Shown: positions 1 to 9,612, counted from the first letter of the stretch. The stretch is DNA of 64,000 nt from a bacterium C-53 (GCA_003612525.1 RAZD01000004.1:62001-126000); one strand, 5' to 3'. The notes: a model not told the origin generated them from the sequence alone. Numbers and translations: made by a program.

Positions 1-1640
1 AGCGACTTATCAAGCGCAGAGCCTTCCACACCATTCTGCCTCATAAATTCCATCAAATCCGGCTGCTCATTCTCTTCCTCATACACGGTCAGTGTTTCCC
101 GAAGTTTTGCAATATATTCCTGCATCTCCGCATATTTTTCAGGAGTTTCCGCCTCATTTCCGAGGTATTCCATATATTCCGTCTCGTCCACAACCGCATC
201 GAGAAGTTCGCCAAAACTTCCCTCGCGCATGACTGTTCTGAGACGTTGAATCAAATAATCAAATCCCTTTATTTTATCTGCCGCCTTTGACAGCCCCGGC
301 ACATCATCCGCAAATTCACATGCCTCATACAGACTGATTCCACGCATCTCCGCATATGCCTGAAGCTTTTCTATACTTGCAGCGCCAATTCCTCTCTTAG
401 GCAGATTAATAATACGCGCCGTGCGCATATCATTTTTGCCGCTTGCAATCGTAATCAGATACGCAGTCAGATCTTTGATTACCTTTGTGTCCCAGAATTT
501 AAGCCCTTTCACAAGATCATAGTCAATTTGCAACAGGCGAAATGCATCTTCCAGTTCCTTGCTCTGTACATTCGTACGGATTAAGACCGCACAATCGCCA
601 TAATGCACTCTTTCTGACGATACTTTCTTTTTAATATCTTCCGCTATGTACATGGCTTCACTCGCCGCTGTGTCAAGCTGTTTAAAATGAATCTTATTCC
701 CCTCCGCCGCATCACACCAGAGAGATTTCTCCTTACGTCCCTGATTGTTCCGAATCACGCCATTCGCGGCATTCAGAATATTCTGTGTGGAACGGTAATT
801 CTGCTCCAGCTTGATCACCACAGCTTCCGGATACGTCTTTTCAAAATCAAGAATATTATATATATTGGCGCCGCGGAATTTGTAAATAGACTGGTCATCA
901 TCTCCTACCACACAAAGATTTCTGTGTTTATTCGCAAGCAGATGTATCAGCTCAAACTGCGCCGTGTTCGTATCCTGATATTCGTCCACCATAATGTATC
1001 GGAACCGGTTCTGATAATATTCAAGCACTTCCGGTTCCGCCAGAAAAAGCTCCACGGTCTTCATAATAAGATCGTCAAAATCCATTGCATTATTTTTTTT
1101 CAGCGTCTTCTGGTACTCTTCGTAGACAAGCGCAATCTTTTCTTTCCGGTAATCCCCTTCATTTGCGGCCCTGTACTCAGACGGAGTCATTAATTCATCT
1201 TTTGCCCTTGAAATCTCGTTTAAAAGCATTCGTTCCTTATACATCTTTGTATCAATATTCAGCCGCTTGCATACATCCTTCATAACAGAACGCTGGTCTG
1301 TTGCATCACATATTTCAAAATTCCCGTCATATCCCAGCTTCTGCGCGTGCCGAAACATAATCTGCAAACAGGTGGAATGAAAGGTGGATACCCATACATC
1401 TCTGGCGCCCACTTTAATGATCTCATCAATTCGCTCTCTCATCTCCCTGGCTGCTTTATTCGTGAAAGTAATCGCCATAATATTCCACGGGTTCACTCCC
1501 AGTTCCTCAATCAGATAAGCCGCCCTGTTTGTCAGAACCCTCGTCTTTCCGGAACCGGCGCCCGCCAGTATCAGAAGCGGTCCTTCCGTACACACCACAG
1601 CCTCCCGCTGCCTATCATTCAAAGCTTCCAGACTTAACAT
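1..1640 (-). CDS. pcrA: ATP-dependent DNA helicase PcrA/UvrD, 3' end outside window
   Basis: Superfamily 1 DNA helicase that unwinds DNA 3'-5' in repair and replication-fork maintenance. About 546 codons are present and the C-terminal part lies beyond the left edge. The reverse-strand translation begins MLSLEALNDRQREAV; Walker A GAGSGKT lies at residues 27-33, followed by the TFTNKAAREM motif, the DEYQD-type Walker B (VDEYQDTN), the GDDDQSIYKFRGA motif and QNYRST. The ATG at 1638-1640 is preceded by a GGTAGGGAAGA ribosome site. It lies 10 bp after the SPFH gene on the same strand, so it could be cotranscribed with pspA. Family assignment is firm; PcrA rather than UvrD/Rep is based on Gram-positive context. 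Confidence 0.95.
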   Translation of the reverse strand, partial: MLSLEALNDRQREAVVCTEGPLLILAGAGSGKTRVLTNRAAYLIEELGVNPWNIMAITFTNKAAREMRERIDEIIKVGARDVWVSTFHSTCLQIMFRHAQKLGYDGNFEICDATDQRSVMKDVCKRLNIDTKMYKERMLLNEISRAKDELMTPSEYRAANEGDYRKEKIALVYEEYQKTLKKNNAMDFDDLIMKTVELFLAEPEVLEYYQNRFRYIMVDEYQDTNTAQFELIHLLANKHRNLCVVGDDDQSIYKFRGANIYNILDFEKTYPEAVVIKLEQNYRSTQNILNAANGVIRNNQGRKEKSLWCDAAEGNKIHFKQLDTAASEAMYIAEDIKKKVSSERVHYGDCAVLIRTNVQSKELEDAFRLLQIDYDLVKGLKFWDTKVIKDLTAYLITIASGKNDMRTARIINLPKRGIGAASIEKLQAYAEMRGISLYEACEFADDVPGLSKAADKIKGFDYLIQRLRTVMREGSFGELLDAVVDETEYMEYLGNEAETPEKYAEMQEYIAKLRETLTVYEEENEQPDLMEFMRQNGVEGSALDKS

Positions 1641-1650
1641 TCTTCCCTAC

Positions 1651-2610
1651 CTATTCCTTTAATTTCGCTCCGCAGTTCCCACAAAATCTGCTTCCACCCG
1701 TAGGCGTCCCGCAGTTCGGACAGAACTTCGGCCCGTCTGTATTTCCTGACGGCGCAGCATACGATCCTGAAGCATTCTGCATCTGATTCATCATCTGCTG
1801 TCCCATCATCATTCCCATCTGTATTCCCGCCATATCAGCCGCCACACCGGAACCTCTTCCTGCTTTCATTCCGTCTGCGACCGCCATTTGCTGGTAACGA
1901 TTCATATCGCCGATCATTGACTGGGAAGCAGCTTTTTCCTGCATCTTCTTTACTTCCTCAGGATATGAGAAACTCTGAATTGTCATACCTGTAATTCCGA
2001 TACCAAGCTTGCACATTTCCATATCAAGATCGGTCTCAATTCCCTTTGCAATTGCATGCGCATTTGCCTGAAGATTGAACATATCTTTTCCTTCGCTTGC
2101 AATCCACTTCATCAAAAGCTGGTCAAGCATGGAAAGGACACGCTCCTGTACTTCATCCACTGTATACTGCATCTTGATTCCCGCAATTTTCTCAATCAGC
2201 GTCGCATAATCGGCCACCTTACAGTTAAACGTACCGAATGCCCGTATCGGCATACCTCCCGGCAGTCCCTGTGCAGGAATATTAACCGCATTTTTCGTGC
2301 CCCATTTTACCAGAATCTCTTTTGTATTAATAAAGAGAACCTCCGCACGCATTCCGGAATTAAATCCAAACTTAAATCCTTTCAAAGTAGAAAGAAAAGG
2401 AATGATCTCCGATTCAATATCAAAACTTCCCTCATCAGTAAATACACCCTCAATCTTTCCATTATACAAAAAAATAGCATCCTGCCCCGGACGGATAATC
2501 AATTTACTGCCCTTCTTAATCTCTTTATTCGTCCACTTCCAGAACAGAACATCATCCCTGTGCTCCTGCCACTCAACTACATTGGCAAACTGCCCGTTAA
2601 AAATCCCCAT
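1651..2610 (-). CDS. SPFH-domain protein with C-terminal zinc ribbon (YdjI-like)
   Basis: A 319-aa protein with an SPFH (band 7/virion-core-like) domain over roughly residues 1-230, a Met/Gln-rich linker (GMMMGQQMMNQMQ) and a C-terminal zinc ribbon with two CxxC pairs (FCPNCG and FCGNCG). The frame extends to a TTG at 2652, but the ATG at 2608-2610 begins the conserved-looking MGIFNGQFANVV and has GGAGG and AGGAAG upstream, so I choose it. It directly follows pspA. In Bacillus subtilis, SPFH/zinc-ribbon protein YdjI is encoded beside a PspA homologue and works in membrane-stress recruitment; a similar role here is inferred from the pairing. Confidence 0.85.
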   Translation of the reverse strand: MGIFNGQFANVVEWQEHRDDVLFWKWTNKEIKKGSKLIIRPGQDAIFLYNGKIEGVFTDEGSFDIESEIIPFLSTLKGFKFGFNSGMRAEVLFINTKEILVKWGTKNAVNIPAQGLPGGMPIRAFGTFNCKVADYATLIEKIAGIKMQYTVDEVQERVLSMLDQLLMKWIASEGKDMFNLQANAHAIAKGIETDLDMEMCKLGIGITGMTIQSFSYPEEVKKMQEKAASQSMIGDMNRYQQMAVADGMKAGRGSGVAADMAGIQMGMMMGQQMMNQMQNASGSYAAPSGNTDGPKFCPNCGTPTGGSRFCGNCGAKLKE

Positions 2611-2665
2611 AACTTCCTTAATCCTCCATACCTGTTTTTCCTGCGAATGCAATCAGAAATTCTTT

Positions 2666-3355
2666 CTACGCCAATCCCATTTCCGCTTTCATTCTTGCAA
2701 GCTCATCCTCAACTCCTGCTGATTTCTGATCCTGACTATATTTTGCCTCAAGCTCCGCAATCGGGTCAGAATTCTTCGACGAATTCAGCTCCTGCATCGC
2801 ATTTGCTTCATCAAGCATACGGTTCGCCTTCTCCTCCATACGGTCGAATGCCGCCATATTGCTTCCAGCCGAAGCCATACCGGACTGAAGCTTGTTTAAC
2901 TTCTCCTGAGTCTTTGCCACAGCCATCTTTGTTTTGATCGCGTCTTTTCTCTCCTGAAGCTCTCTTATATCTTTTGTCAGTTTATCATGCATCTCCCGCA
3001 TTTTCGCTGCATTCGCGGCCGCTGCATCATATGCCTGTGAAAGACCTGCCTGTTTTTCCACAAGAGCGGCCTTCTTCTCAAGAAAAACTCTTGCGTCATT
3101 ATCATTTCCAGCCTCTATTGCCCGTTTCGCATAAGCTGTCATCTTCTCAATTTCTTCATTGCATTCCGTGAGTTTCCGTTTCGCCTGCGTCTCGGAAGCC
3201 ATCACCGCCGCTGTCTCCGCCTTTACTTTTCCCAGATCACTTTCCAGATTTCTTAAATACTGATCTATCATCTTTTCCGGATTCTCCGCTTTTTCAAGCA
3301 GCGCATTCACATTGGCCGCCATAATATCCTTAAACCTTGTAAGTATTCCCGCCAT
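2666..3355 (-). CDS. pspA: Phage shock protein A / IM30 family
   Basis: A 229-aa member of the PspA/IM30/LiaH family, ESCRT-III-like proteins that form oligomers on the inner face of a stressed membrane. The start MAGILTRFKDIMAANVNALLE is the family signature, and almost all of the rest is predicted long alpha-helical coiled coil rich in Ala, Glu and Lys. The frame is open 26 codons further upstream, but the ATG at 3353-3355 has a strong GGAGG seven bases before it and matches the family N-terminus. The SPFH/zinc-ribbon gene follows after 55 bp. No signal peptide, as expected for a peripheral membrane protein. Confidence 0.92.
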   Translation of the reverse strand: MAGILTRFKDIMAANVNALLEKAENPEKMIDQYLRNLESDLGKVKAETAAVMASETQAKRKLTECNEEIEKMTAYAKRAIEAGNDNDARVFLEKKAALVEKQAGLSQAYDAAAANAAKMREMHDKLTKDIRELQERKDAIKTKMAVAKTQEKLNKLQSGMASAGSNMAAFDRMEEKANRMLDEANAMQELNSSKNSDPIAELEAKYSQDQKSAGVEDELARMKAEMGLA

Positions 3356-3441
3356 AATTTTCCTCCGTCTATTCACTCCCATGCCACAGCTTCGCCGCAA
3401 CACAGGCTCAAAAGGAGAATGCCTGTTTTTCACTTAAACTT

Positions 3442-3470
3442 ATTCTACATTCTCACACTAACAGTAACAA
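3442..3470 (-). promoter_or_regulatory. Predicted sigma-A promoter for pspA
   Basis: On the reverse strand a -35 TTGTTA (3465-3470) and a -10 TAGAAT (3442-3447) are separated by 17 bases, about 85 bp before the pspA start. Assigned by consensus match only. Confidence 0.55.
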
Positions 3471-3519
3471 ACTTATTCTACCACAATATTCACAGTATTG
3501 CAAAAAGATAAAGTTCTGC

Positions 3520-3548
3520 TTGTCAAGTAGTTTTAAAAACTATATAAT
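3520..3548 (+). promoter_or_regulatory. Predicted sigma-A promoter for the DUF1836 gene
   Basis: TTGTCA (3520-3525), a 17-base spacer and a perfect TATAAT (3543-3548), 45 bp before the ATG at 3593. It is divergent from the pspA promoter, so this interval drives two units. Confidence 0.7.
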
Positions 3549-3592
3549 GTATAAAAACATATCAAAATGTATGTATGACATGGAGGAACAGC

Positions 3593-4201
3593 ATGACTAT
3601 TGACCCGGATGATATGCTGAACAGTATATTAAAAAGTCTCGACCGCATTGATTATATCAAACCGGAAGACATACCCGCAATTGACCTGTATATGGATCAG
3701 GTGACCACATTTATGGAATCGCAGCTTGGAAGCACCAAACGTCATGACGAAGATAAGATACTTACGAAGACCATGATTAATAATTATGCGAAAAATAATC
3801 TGCTTCCGCCGCCTGTGAAAAAGAAGTACAGCAAAGACCATCTTCTTTTGCTGATCTTTATTTACTATTTTAAAAATATCCTGTCTATCAATGATATTAA
3901 TAAGCTGCTTTCACCGATCAGCGAAAATAATTTCGGAAAGACCGACGGGCTTTCGCTGGAAGATATATATAACGAAGTTTTCAGTCTTGAAAAAAGCCAG
4001 GTACGTATCCTTGCAAAAGACATTGTTGCCAAATTCAATACAGCAACCAAAACATTTGAAAATGCCTCCGGCGACGAGGCCGATTTTCTTCACTACTACA
4101 CTTTCATTTGTATGCTGAGTTTTGATGTCTATATCAAAAAGCATATGATTGAAAAGCTGATCGATTTGCTGCCGGAATCTGAAAAAACCAGAAAAAAATA
4201 A
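3593..4201 (+). CDS. DUF1836-family putative DNA-binding protein
   Basis: A 202-aa protein of the DUF1836 family, widespread in Firmicutes and thought to contain a helix-turn-helix of MerR-like type. The diagnostic stretch is LTKTMINNYAKNNLLPPPVKKKYSKDHLLLL at about residues 60-90, which resembles the MerR winged-helix opening. No membrane segment or signal peptide. The ATG at 3593 (MTIDPDDML) is preceded by GGAGGAACAGC; an in-frame ATG 18 bp upstream lies before the ribosome site and is unlikely. Target genes are unknown. It converges on the yerC-type gene across a perfect inverted-repeat terminator. Confidence 0.82.
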   Translation: MTIDPDDMLNSILKSLDRIDYIKPEDIPAIDLYMDQVTTFMESQLGSTKRHDEDKILTKTMINNYAKNNLLPPPVKKKYSKDHLLLLIFIYYFKNILSINDINKLLSPISENNFGKTDGLSLEDIYNEVFSLEKSQVRILAKDIVAKFNTATKTFENASGDEADFLHYYTFICMLSFDVYIKKHMIEKLIDLLPESEKTRKK

Positions 4202-4249
4202 AATATACCGTATAAAATACGGCAAGGTTGTATTTTATACGGTATATTT
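4201..4249. terminator. Bidirectional terminator, perfect 20-bp stem
   Basis: Two perfectly complementary 20-base arms at 4201-4220 and 4230-4249 enclose a 9-base loop (GGCAAGGTT), flanked by A/T runs. It sits between the convergent DUF1836 and yerC-like genes and overlaps the DUF1836 stop codon, so it should stop transcription from both sides. Confidence 0.85.
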
Positions 4250-4541
4250 ATCTCTGTTTTTCCATTCGCTCGAAAACCATGCCATATCCATCGTTTCCGT
4301 AATTCAGCGAGCGGTTCACTCTGCTGATTGTAGCAGTCGAAGCTCCCGTCTTCTCCGCAATTTCCAGATACGTTTTGTGTTCCCTGAGCATCCCCGCCAC
4401 CTCAAAGCGCTGGGAAAGAGAAAGCAGTTCATTGATCGTGGCCAAATCCTCAAAAAAAATATAACATTCTTCCTTATCCCTGAGACTCAAAATCGCATCA
4501 AACAAGTTGTCCACGGCTTCCGTCCGTAACTTCTTATTCAT
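4248..4541 (-). CDS. YerC/YecD family TrpR-related regulator
   Basis: A 97-aa protein of the YerC/YecD family, small helical DNA-binding proteins related to the Trp repressor. The helix-turn-helix region is clear near the C-terminus (TYLEIAEKTGASTATISRVNRSLNYG). Length matches the family. The gene diverges from the split substrate-binding protein gene at 4682; whether it controls that gene is unknown, though the shared AT-rich 140-bp interval holds the pairing TACTTTA ... TAAAGT that could be an operator. Confidence 0.88.
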   Translation of the reverse strand: MNKKLRTEAVDNLFDAILSLRDKEECYIFFEDLATINELLSLSQRFEVAGMLREHKTYLEIAEKTGASTATISRVNRSLNYGNDGYGMVFERMEKQR

Positions 4542-4681
4542 GAATCCATTCTCCTTCCAAATGCTTTCATACTTTAAACTATTTGAATTTTAACATACTA
4601 AAGTGTAAAAGTAAAGAGTAACCTTTCATTATGAATACCATATATTACATTAAACTGTCCTGACAGATTCAAGGAGGATTT

Positions 4682-4987
4682 ATGAAAAAGAAACGATTTA
4701 TAGCCTTACTTACCATTCTGCTGCTCGGCACCGCATTAATCGGATGCGGCGCCGATAAAACACCAAAGAATGCTTCCAAATCCACCCCTGTTGTCCTAAA
4801 TGAAGTAGCTCACTCCATTTTCTATGCACCCATGTATGCGGCGATTGAAAACGGATACTTTGCCGAAGAAGGCATTGACCTGACACTGGTAACAGGCTAC
4901 GGAGCCGATAAGACTATGACTGCTCTGCTGTCCGGTGAAGCCGACATTGGATTTATGGGACCGGAAGGCACAGGAGAGAAAGTCTGA
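4682..4987 (+). pseudogene. ABC transporter substrate-binding lipoprotein (NMT1/THI5-like), piece 1 of 3
   Basis: The first 95 codons of a periplasmic-type binding protein. A lipoprotein signal peptide ends in a lipobox LIGC, followed by NEVAHSIFYAPMYAAIENG and GEADIGFMGPE, typical of the NMT1/THI5-like (SsuA/TauA-type) fold that binds pyrimidine precursors, sulfonates or similar small ligands. AAGGAGG sits 4 bp before the ATG. After MGPE the frame switches into foreign sequence and stops six codons later (GTGEKV). The authentic continuation (ASIYTYIGG) is found at 38572 and the final third at 41346; the junction bases are GAAG at 4964-4967. Removing both insertions restores a 336-aa protein without frameshift. 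No TPP riboswitch, permease or ATPase gene is visible beside it. Confidence 0.93.
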
Positions 4988-4990
4988 ACT
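4940..4990 (+). other. attL of element 1 (left recombination junction in the substrate-binding gene)
   Basis: Left half is host gene sequence (ATTTATGGGACCG), right half is element sequence (GCACAGGAGAGAAAGTCTG). The crossover core is GAAG at 4964-4967, shared with 38568-38571. The arm GAAAGTCT at 4978-4985 starts 13 bases from the centre of the GA dinucleotide, mirrored by AGACTTTC at 38548-38555 on the other side, exactly as expected of half an attP site. Confidence 0.8.
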
Positions 4991-4991
4991 T

Positions 4992-6713
4992 TTAATATGT
5001 ATGAAAACATTTCACCTGCTCTCTTAATATGCCGACCACATTCTGCACCTCTTCAAGATTCTGTGTAATTCCTTTCATCTCGTCAGCCAGTTTATTTGTA
5101 TTTTCCACTACGTTTCCAATGCCCTGCGCGCTTTGGCTCACCGTAACCGCAATTCCCTCATTCGCATCCGTCACACCCTGCATAATGTCATACAGCCTGC
5201 CCGACTTTTCCAGGATATCGCTCATCATCCCTTCTACCGTGATTGCATCATTCAGATATTTTTCACCTGTCTGCTCCAGCATATCATAGTCCGCCAGAAC
5301 ACGCTCATTCACAAACCGCAGCAGCTTCATTGCATTTTCCGCAAGGAGAGCAACCGCTGAAACAACATTGGCGGATATCACCTGAATGTCATTGGCCGTC
5401 TGTTTCGAATGATCGGCAAGCACTCTTATTTCATCTGCAACCACTGCAAATCCTTTTCCTGCCTCCCCTGCACGTGCCGCCTCTATGGAAGCATTCAAAG
5501 CAAGGAGGTTTGTCTTTTGGGAAATGCCCAGAATTTGTTCCGTAAGTGTAGTAATATTCTCAATCTGCCTGCTGTCTTCCACCGAATGTTTTACTGCCTG
5601 GTCAATTTCCTCTATCATCGCGCCCGCTGTCGTCTTGCTTTCAAACGCCTTTTGCTGAAGTTCTGACGCCCGCTTACGAATCTCGTCCGCATACTGTGAA
5701 CCGTTTTCCGCCGTCTTCGTCATATCTTCCGTAAAGGACTGTGCGTCCTGCGTATTATGGTTCACCGTATTTACAGTCGCGGTAACTTCCTCCATCCCGG
5801 CCGCAAGTTCTTCTGTCGTCGCCGAAGTATCATCTGCCGCCTGATTGACCTGTTCCGCATTTTTTAAGACACTTTCCTGCTTATCGGCAATTTGATTTCC
5901 TGTCTCAATAATATTTGAAATAATTCCCTGCAAAATCTCAAGAAATTCATTGATTCCTCCCGCAAGCACCGAAACTTCATCCTTTGTTCTTACGGAAATC
6001 CGTTCTGTCAAATCTCCCTGATTCTTATGTATTCCATCCATAATTACATCCAGGCTTTTCGTTACCTTTTTAATCGGTCGTACGATTGAAAAACGGGCTA
6101 CAAGAAAGGCCAAAACCGCCGCCAGAAAGAGAAGAATAAAACTTGCGCCAATAATCATGGAACTGCCGGAAACCGCTGCATATAATTCCTGCTCTCCTGC
6201 TGCAAAATTTGCATTCGTGGCTTCTTTCAGCTCGTCCATATATGCGGCCACTGCACCGTTAATCGGCTTCAGCATGCTCGTCGCATAAATGGTGGCTTTT
6301 GACTTATCCCTTTCCCTGCTGTTTCGCACAACCGTTTCCACAGAAGATCGAAAAGCATCAATCTTCACCACAAGCTTATCATACACTTCTTTCATAGACT
6401 CGTCCGTGATTCTTTCTTCAAAAAGGACAAGCGTCTCCTGCATCTTTTTCATCTTATCCTCAATCTGAGCCTCGTAGTCATCCATTGACATAACATTAAC
6501 CACCATTATATGAGCCAGCGCCATCTGATAAATCTCATCATAATATGTCTCGATCTCATTCAGCATAATCAGTCTGCTCACTTCCGTCTGTAGCATATTC
6601 GTGCTGACTTTCCCCATGCGATTCATGCTTGCACCCAAATAAGACATCGATATGACTGCAATAATAAGGATAATTAAAATCACTGCAAGAAATTTTATCT
6701 GTATTTTTTTCAT
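4992..6713 (-). CDS. Methyl-accepting chemotaxis protein with 4-helix-bundle sensor
   Basis: A 573-aa membrane chemoreceptor. A transmembrane helix (residues ~4-25) leads to an extracytoplasmic helical sensor of the 4HB_MCP type, a second membrane segment ([23 protein letters not shown]), a HAMP domain ([15 protein letters not shown]) and the cytoplasmic signalling coiled coil. The kinase-coupling tip [20 protein letters not shown] and [16 protein letters not shown] are clear. The longer TTG-initiated frame to 6737 is possible; I prefer MKKIQIKF at 6713 because it places lysines directly before the membrane helix. No che genes lie nearby. The stop codon is only 7 bp inside the reconstructed attP arm of element 1. 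Confidence 0.9.
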   Translation of the reverse strand: MKKIQIKFLAVILIILIIAVISMSYLGASMNRMGKVSTNMLQTEVSRLIMLNEIETYYDEIYQMALAHIMVVNVMSMDDYEAQIEDKMKKMQETLVLFEERITDESMKEVYDKLVVKIDAFRSSVETVVRNSRERDKSKATIYATSMLKPINGAVAAYMDELKEATNANFAAGEQELYAAVSGSSMIIGASFILLFLAAVLAFLVARFSIVRPIKKVTKSLDVIMDGIHKNQGDLTERISVRTKDEVSVLAGGINEFLEILQGIISNIIETGNQIADKQESVLKNAEQVNQAADDTSATTEELAAGMEEVTATVNTVNHNTQDAQSFTEDMTKTAENGSQYADEIRKRASELQQKAFESKTTAGAMIEEIDQAVKHSVEDSRQIENITTLTEQILGISQKTNLLALNASIEAARAGEAGKGFAVVADEIRVLADHSKQTANDIQVISANVVSAVALLAENAMKLLRFVNERVLADYDMLEQTGEKYLNDAITVEGMMSDILEKSGRLYDIMQGVTDANEGIAVTVSQSAQGIGNVVENTNKLADEMKGITQNLEEVQNVVGILREQVKCFHTY

Positions 6714-6848
6714 AAATCTGACCGTACCCTTCCGCAATTGAATGCTCTGTCTTTTGTTCTCACCTTCTTACGGACTATTTTATAGCATTTTGACCATTTT
6801 ATCAATAATTCTTTTGGTTTTTTGCACGATTGTGCACAAACAAAACGC

Positions 6849-7502
6849 TTATTCCAAACGTTTCAACAATTGATCCACATCTTCCATCTTTCCTATCACC
6901 ATCAGATGCTCGTCTTTTTTAAATACATGATCGGCTGCCGGAAGCAGGGAAGTGCGCTCTTCCTTTCTCGTTCCCAGAATACTGACATGATATTTTGCAC
7001 GGAAATTCACCTCACCGATTGTCTTTCCAACCCAGTCATCACTTGGCGGAATCTCATAAATTCCGAATCCATCCGTAAGTTCAACATAATCAAATACATG
7101 GTTCGCAGACAGACGTATCGCAAGCCTCTCCGCAATATCGCGGTCCGGATAAATGACCTCGTCCGCCCCGTTTTTCAACAGAAACTTCGCATGAATGTCC
7201 CTGTTCGCCTTGCTTATAACATATTTCGCGCCCAGTTCCTTGATCTGATTCGTGATCTCCAGACTGCTCTGAAAATTCGTGCCAATGCAGATAAAGCACA
7301 AATCAAAATTCCCGACGCCGAGGCTCTTTAATACATCAATATTTGTACAATCTCCCACTTTTGCGCTTGTGACAAAGGGCAGAAGATCTTCCATTACATC
7401 CTCACGATCATCCACGATCATCACTTCATTGCCAAGCCGTACCATGTTCTGGCACAAATGATGTCCGAATTTTCCTAATCCTATAATTAAAACTGATTTC
7501 AT
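6849..7502 (-). CDS. ktrA: KtrA/TrkA-type potassium uptake regulatory subunit
   Basis: A 217-aa cytoplasmic gating subunit for a KtrB/TrkH channel. An N-terminal RCK_N Rossmann domain carries the nucleotide-binding GLGKFGHHLCQ motif and an acidic end to the second strand (IVDDRED), followed by an RCK_C domain from about residue 135. In this family RCK_N binds ATP/ADP or NAD and RCK_C often binds c-di-AMP. It follows the ktrB gene with a 30-bp gap on the same strand, so the two form an operon. I looked for a ydaO-type c-di-AMP riboswitch ahead of the pair and saw none. Confidence 0.93.
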   Translation of the reverse strand: MKSVLIIGLGKFGHHLCQNMVRLGNEVMIVDDREDVMEDLLPFVTSAKVGDCTNIDVLKSLGVGNFDLCFICIGTNFQSSLEITNQIKELGAKYVISKANRDIHAKFLLKNGADEVIYPDRDIAERLAIRLSANHVFDYVELTDGFGIYEIPPSDDWVGKTIGEVNFRAKYHVSILGTRKEERTSLLPAADHVFKKDEHLMVIGKMEDVDQLLKRLE

Positions 7503-7532
7503 GATAATTCCGTTCCTTTCTATCTGAAATAA

Positions 7533-8879
7533 TTATCCAACGTTCACCCGTCCCTCCGGATAACGTACAGGCGCCTTCACCTTGTTGTGTGTCAGGGAAA
7601 GCGCAAATGCAAGGCTTCCGATTCTGCCAAGATACATTAACAGAATGATTATGATTCTCGAAACCGTATTCAGATCTCTTGTCACCCCGGTTGTCATTCC
7701 AACCGTACTGATCGCCGAGAATGTCTCAAACAATGCATCTTTCAGGGCAACCGGCTGAATTCCTACGATGATCAGCGCCGCGCCGACAGCAAGCATCATA
7801 TTAATGAGAAATACAATACTTGCCTTTTTGATCGTATCGTCCCCAATGCGTCTGCCAAACATATTGCATCCGTTGATCTGACGGATTTCAGACCATACAT
7901 ACATTACAAGAATCGCAATTGTCGTTGTCTTGATACCTCCTGCAGTCGAGCCGGGGCTTCCTCCTATAAACATCATTATAATTGTAAGAAGATAGCCCGC
8001 TTCGCTCAGCCCCGCCGTATCGATTGTGTTAAACCCTGCAGTCCTAGGAGTCACACTGCTGAACAGTGATTCAAGCGCCGCCTCCACAATCCCTGCATCT
8101 TTCAACAGGTTATTACACTCAAACAGGTAAAAAAGCAGCGCACCGACAATTGTAATGCCTGCCGTCACGGAAAGTACGATCTTTGTATGGAGCTGATATT
8201 TTTTCATCCGAAGCCCGTTATTTGCCACATCATCCCAGACGACAAACCCGAGGCCGCCAATCAGTATCAACGCCATAATCACGAGATTCACCACCGGATC
8301 CGCCCGAAAAGGCGTCAGTGATGTATAAGGTTCATACCGGCCCATCAAGTCAAATCCGGCATTACAGAAGGCGGAAATCCCATGAAAAATACCGTAGAAA
8401 ATGCCTTCCGAAAATCCAAACCGGGGTATAAACCGGAGCGCAAGAAGGACAGCTCCCACCCCTTCAAACAACAATGTGCCTTTTACAATTTTCTTAACTA
8501 ACTTGACAACACCGCCGATTTGCAGCGTATTGACGCTTTCCTGAATAATGCCTCTTGTCTTAAGCCCAATCCGCCTTCTAAGGTAAATCGAAAAGAAAAC
8601 GCCGATTGTCATAAATCCAAGTCCACCAATCTGAATCATAAGCAGGATAACAAGCCTTCCAAAAAGTGACCAATGACAGTACGTGTCCACAACAATAAGT
8701 CCCGTCACACAAGTTGCGCTGGTCGCTGTAAACAGACACGACAGAAATCCTGTCCATTGACCGGAACGGCTTGACACCGGCAGCATCAGCAACAATGTAC
8801 CGGCCATAATAATCAGAAAAAATCCCACCGCAATGAACTGCGTCTGCGTGAGATGCTTTACTCTTTTATTCATATCCAT
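7533..8879 (-). CDS. ktrB: KtrB/TrkH family potassium channel subunit
   Basis: A 448-aa polytopic membrane protein forming the ion-conducting subunit of the Ktr potassium uptake system. Four pore-loop repeats are recognisable: TSATCVTGLIV, SAFCNAGFDL, TPRTAGFNT and STVGMTTGVT, each with the filter glycine; hydrophobic segments alternate throughout. Starts MDMNKRVKHLTQTQ. It is the first gene of the ktrB-ktrA operon and is divergent from the chromate transporter genes across 145 bp. Confidence 0.94.
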   Translation of the reverse strand: MDMNKRVKHLTQTQFIAVGFFLIIMAGTLLLMLPVSSRSGQWTGFLSCLFTATSATCVTGLIVVDTYCHWSLFGRLVILLMIQIGGLGFMTIGVFFSIYLRRRIGLKTRGIIQESVNTLQIGGVVKLVKKIVKGTLLFEGVGAVLLALRFIPRFGFSEGIFYGIFHGISAFCNAGFDLMGRYEPYTSLTPFRADPVVNLVIMALILIGGLGFVVWDDVANNGLRMKKYQLHTKIVLSVTAGITIVGALLFYLFECNNLLKDAGIVEAALESLFSSVTPRTAGFNTIDTAGLSEAGYLLTIIMMFIGGSPGSTAGGIKTTTIAILVMYVWSEIRQINGCNMFGRRIGDDTIKKASIVFLINMMLAVGAALIIVGIQPVALKDALFETFSAISTVGMTTGVTRDLNTVSRIIIILLMYLGRIGSLAFALSLTHNKVKAPVRYPEGRVNVG

Positions 8880-9024
8880 TCCCTTCGTATCTCTTTTTCT
8901 TACGTTATGTTATTATAATATGCCGCCTTTCATATGGCAATCTTTTCATTACAAACATCATAAATATTTTGTCTTTATTTTGAAATAATAAGAGGTAGAA
9001 AATTAAAGAAAGGAGGATAATGTC

Positions 9025-9612
9025 ATGAATCAAACGGAAAAAAGCAAGGGCAGGTTAATGTGGGAACTCTTTACCGCCACTTTCACATTAAGCGCCTTCA
9101 CCTTTGGAGGCGGCTTTGTCATTGTCTCACTGATGAAGAAAAAATTTGTTGAAGAATTAAAATGGTTTGAAGAAGACGAAATGCTTGATATCACTGCAAT
9201 TGCGCAGTCTTCTCCGGGACCGATTCCGATTAACGCCTCGGTCATAATCGGATACCGCATGAATGGCATTATCGGCTCACTCGTCGCAATCCTCGGAACC
9301 GCCCTTCCGCCCATGATCATTATTTCCATCATCTCCGTCTTTTATCAGCAGTTCAGAGAAAATCAGATCATTGCCATCGCACTTAAAGTCATGCGCGCCG
9401 GCGTCGCCGCGGTAATCTTTGATGTTGTGGTAAATCTCGCAATTAATGTTATACGTACAAAACAGTTTCTTTATATCACACTGATGTGTGCGGCATTTAT
9501 CGCAGCGGTTGTCCTTGATATAAGCGCCATGCTCATCATCATCTTCTGCCTTTTTGTCGGAATCGCAGACTTAATCATTGACATGTACAAAAAAGATAAG
9601 GAGGCCCACTGA
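9025..9612 (+). CDS. Chromate transporter family protein, first half
   Basis: A 195-aa single-domain (short-chain) CHR-family membrane protein. The signature FTFGGGFVIVSLMKKKFV near the N-terminus and AIAQSSPGPIPINASVIIGYR at about residues 65-85 are diagnostic; four to five hydrophobic helices follow. AAGGAGG lies before the ATG. Short CHR proteins function in pairs, and the second copy starts within the stop codon of this one. Chromate export is shown for some family members; the natural substrate here is unknown. Confidence 0.9.
   Translation: MNQTEKSKGRLMWELFTATFTLSAFTFGGGFVIVSLMKKKFVEELKWFEEDEMLDITAIAQSSPGPIPINASVIIGYRMNGIIGSLVAILGTALPPMIIISIISVFYQQFRENQIIAIALKVMRAGVAAVIFDVVVNLAINVIRTKQFLYITLMCAAFIAAVVLDISAMLIIIFCLFVGIADLIIDMYKKDKEAH

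Noticed and set aside
687-1193. Plus-strand 168-aa ORF
   Set aside because: It is antisense to the pcrA coding frame, which carries all helicase motifs, and has no ribosome site.
4560-4680. TPP riboswitch ahead of the NMT1/THI5-like gene
   Set aside because: The interval is AT-rich and lacks the conserved CTGAGA and ACCTGATC-type blocks of the THI box.
4682-4987. A complete 101-aa lipoprotein gene
   Set aside because: The protein ends abruptly inside a conserved fold and its exact continuation is found at 38572, so it is a fragment.
8880-9024. c-di-AMP (ydaO) riboswitch ahead of ktrB
   Set aside because: Only 145 bp shared by two divergent promoters; no conserved aptamer blocks seen.
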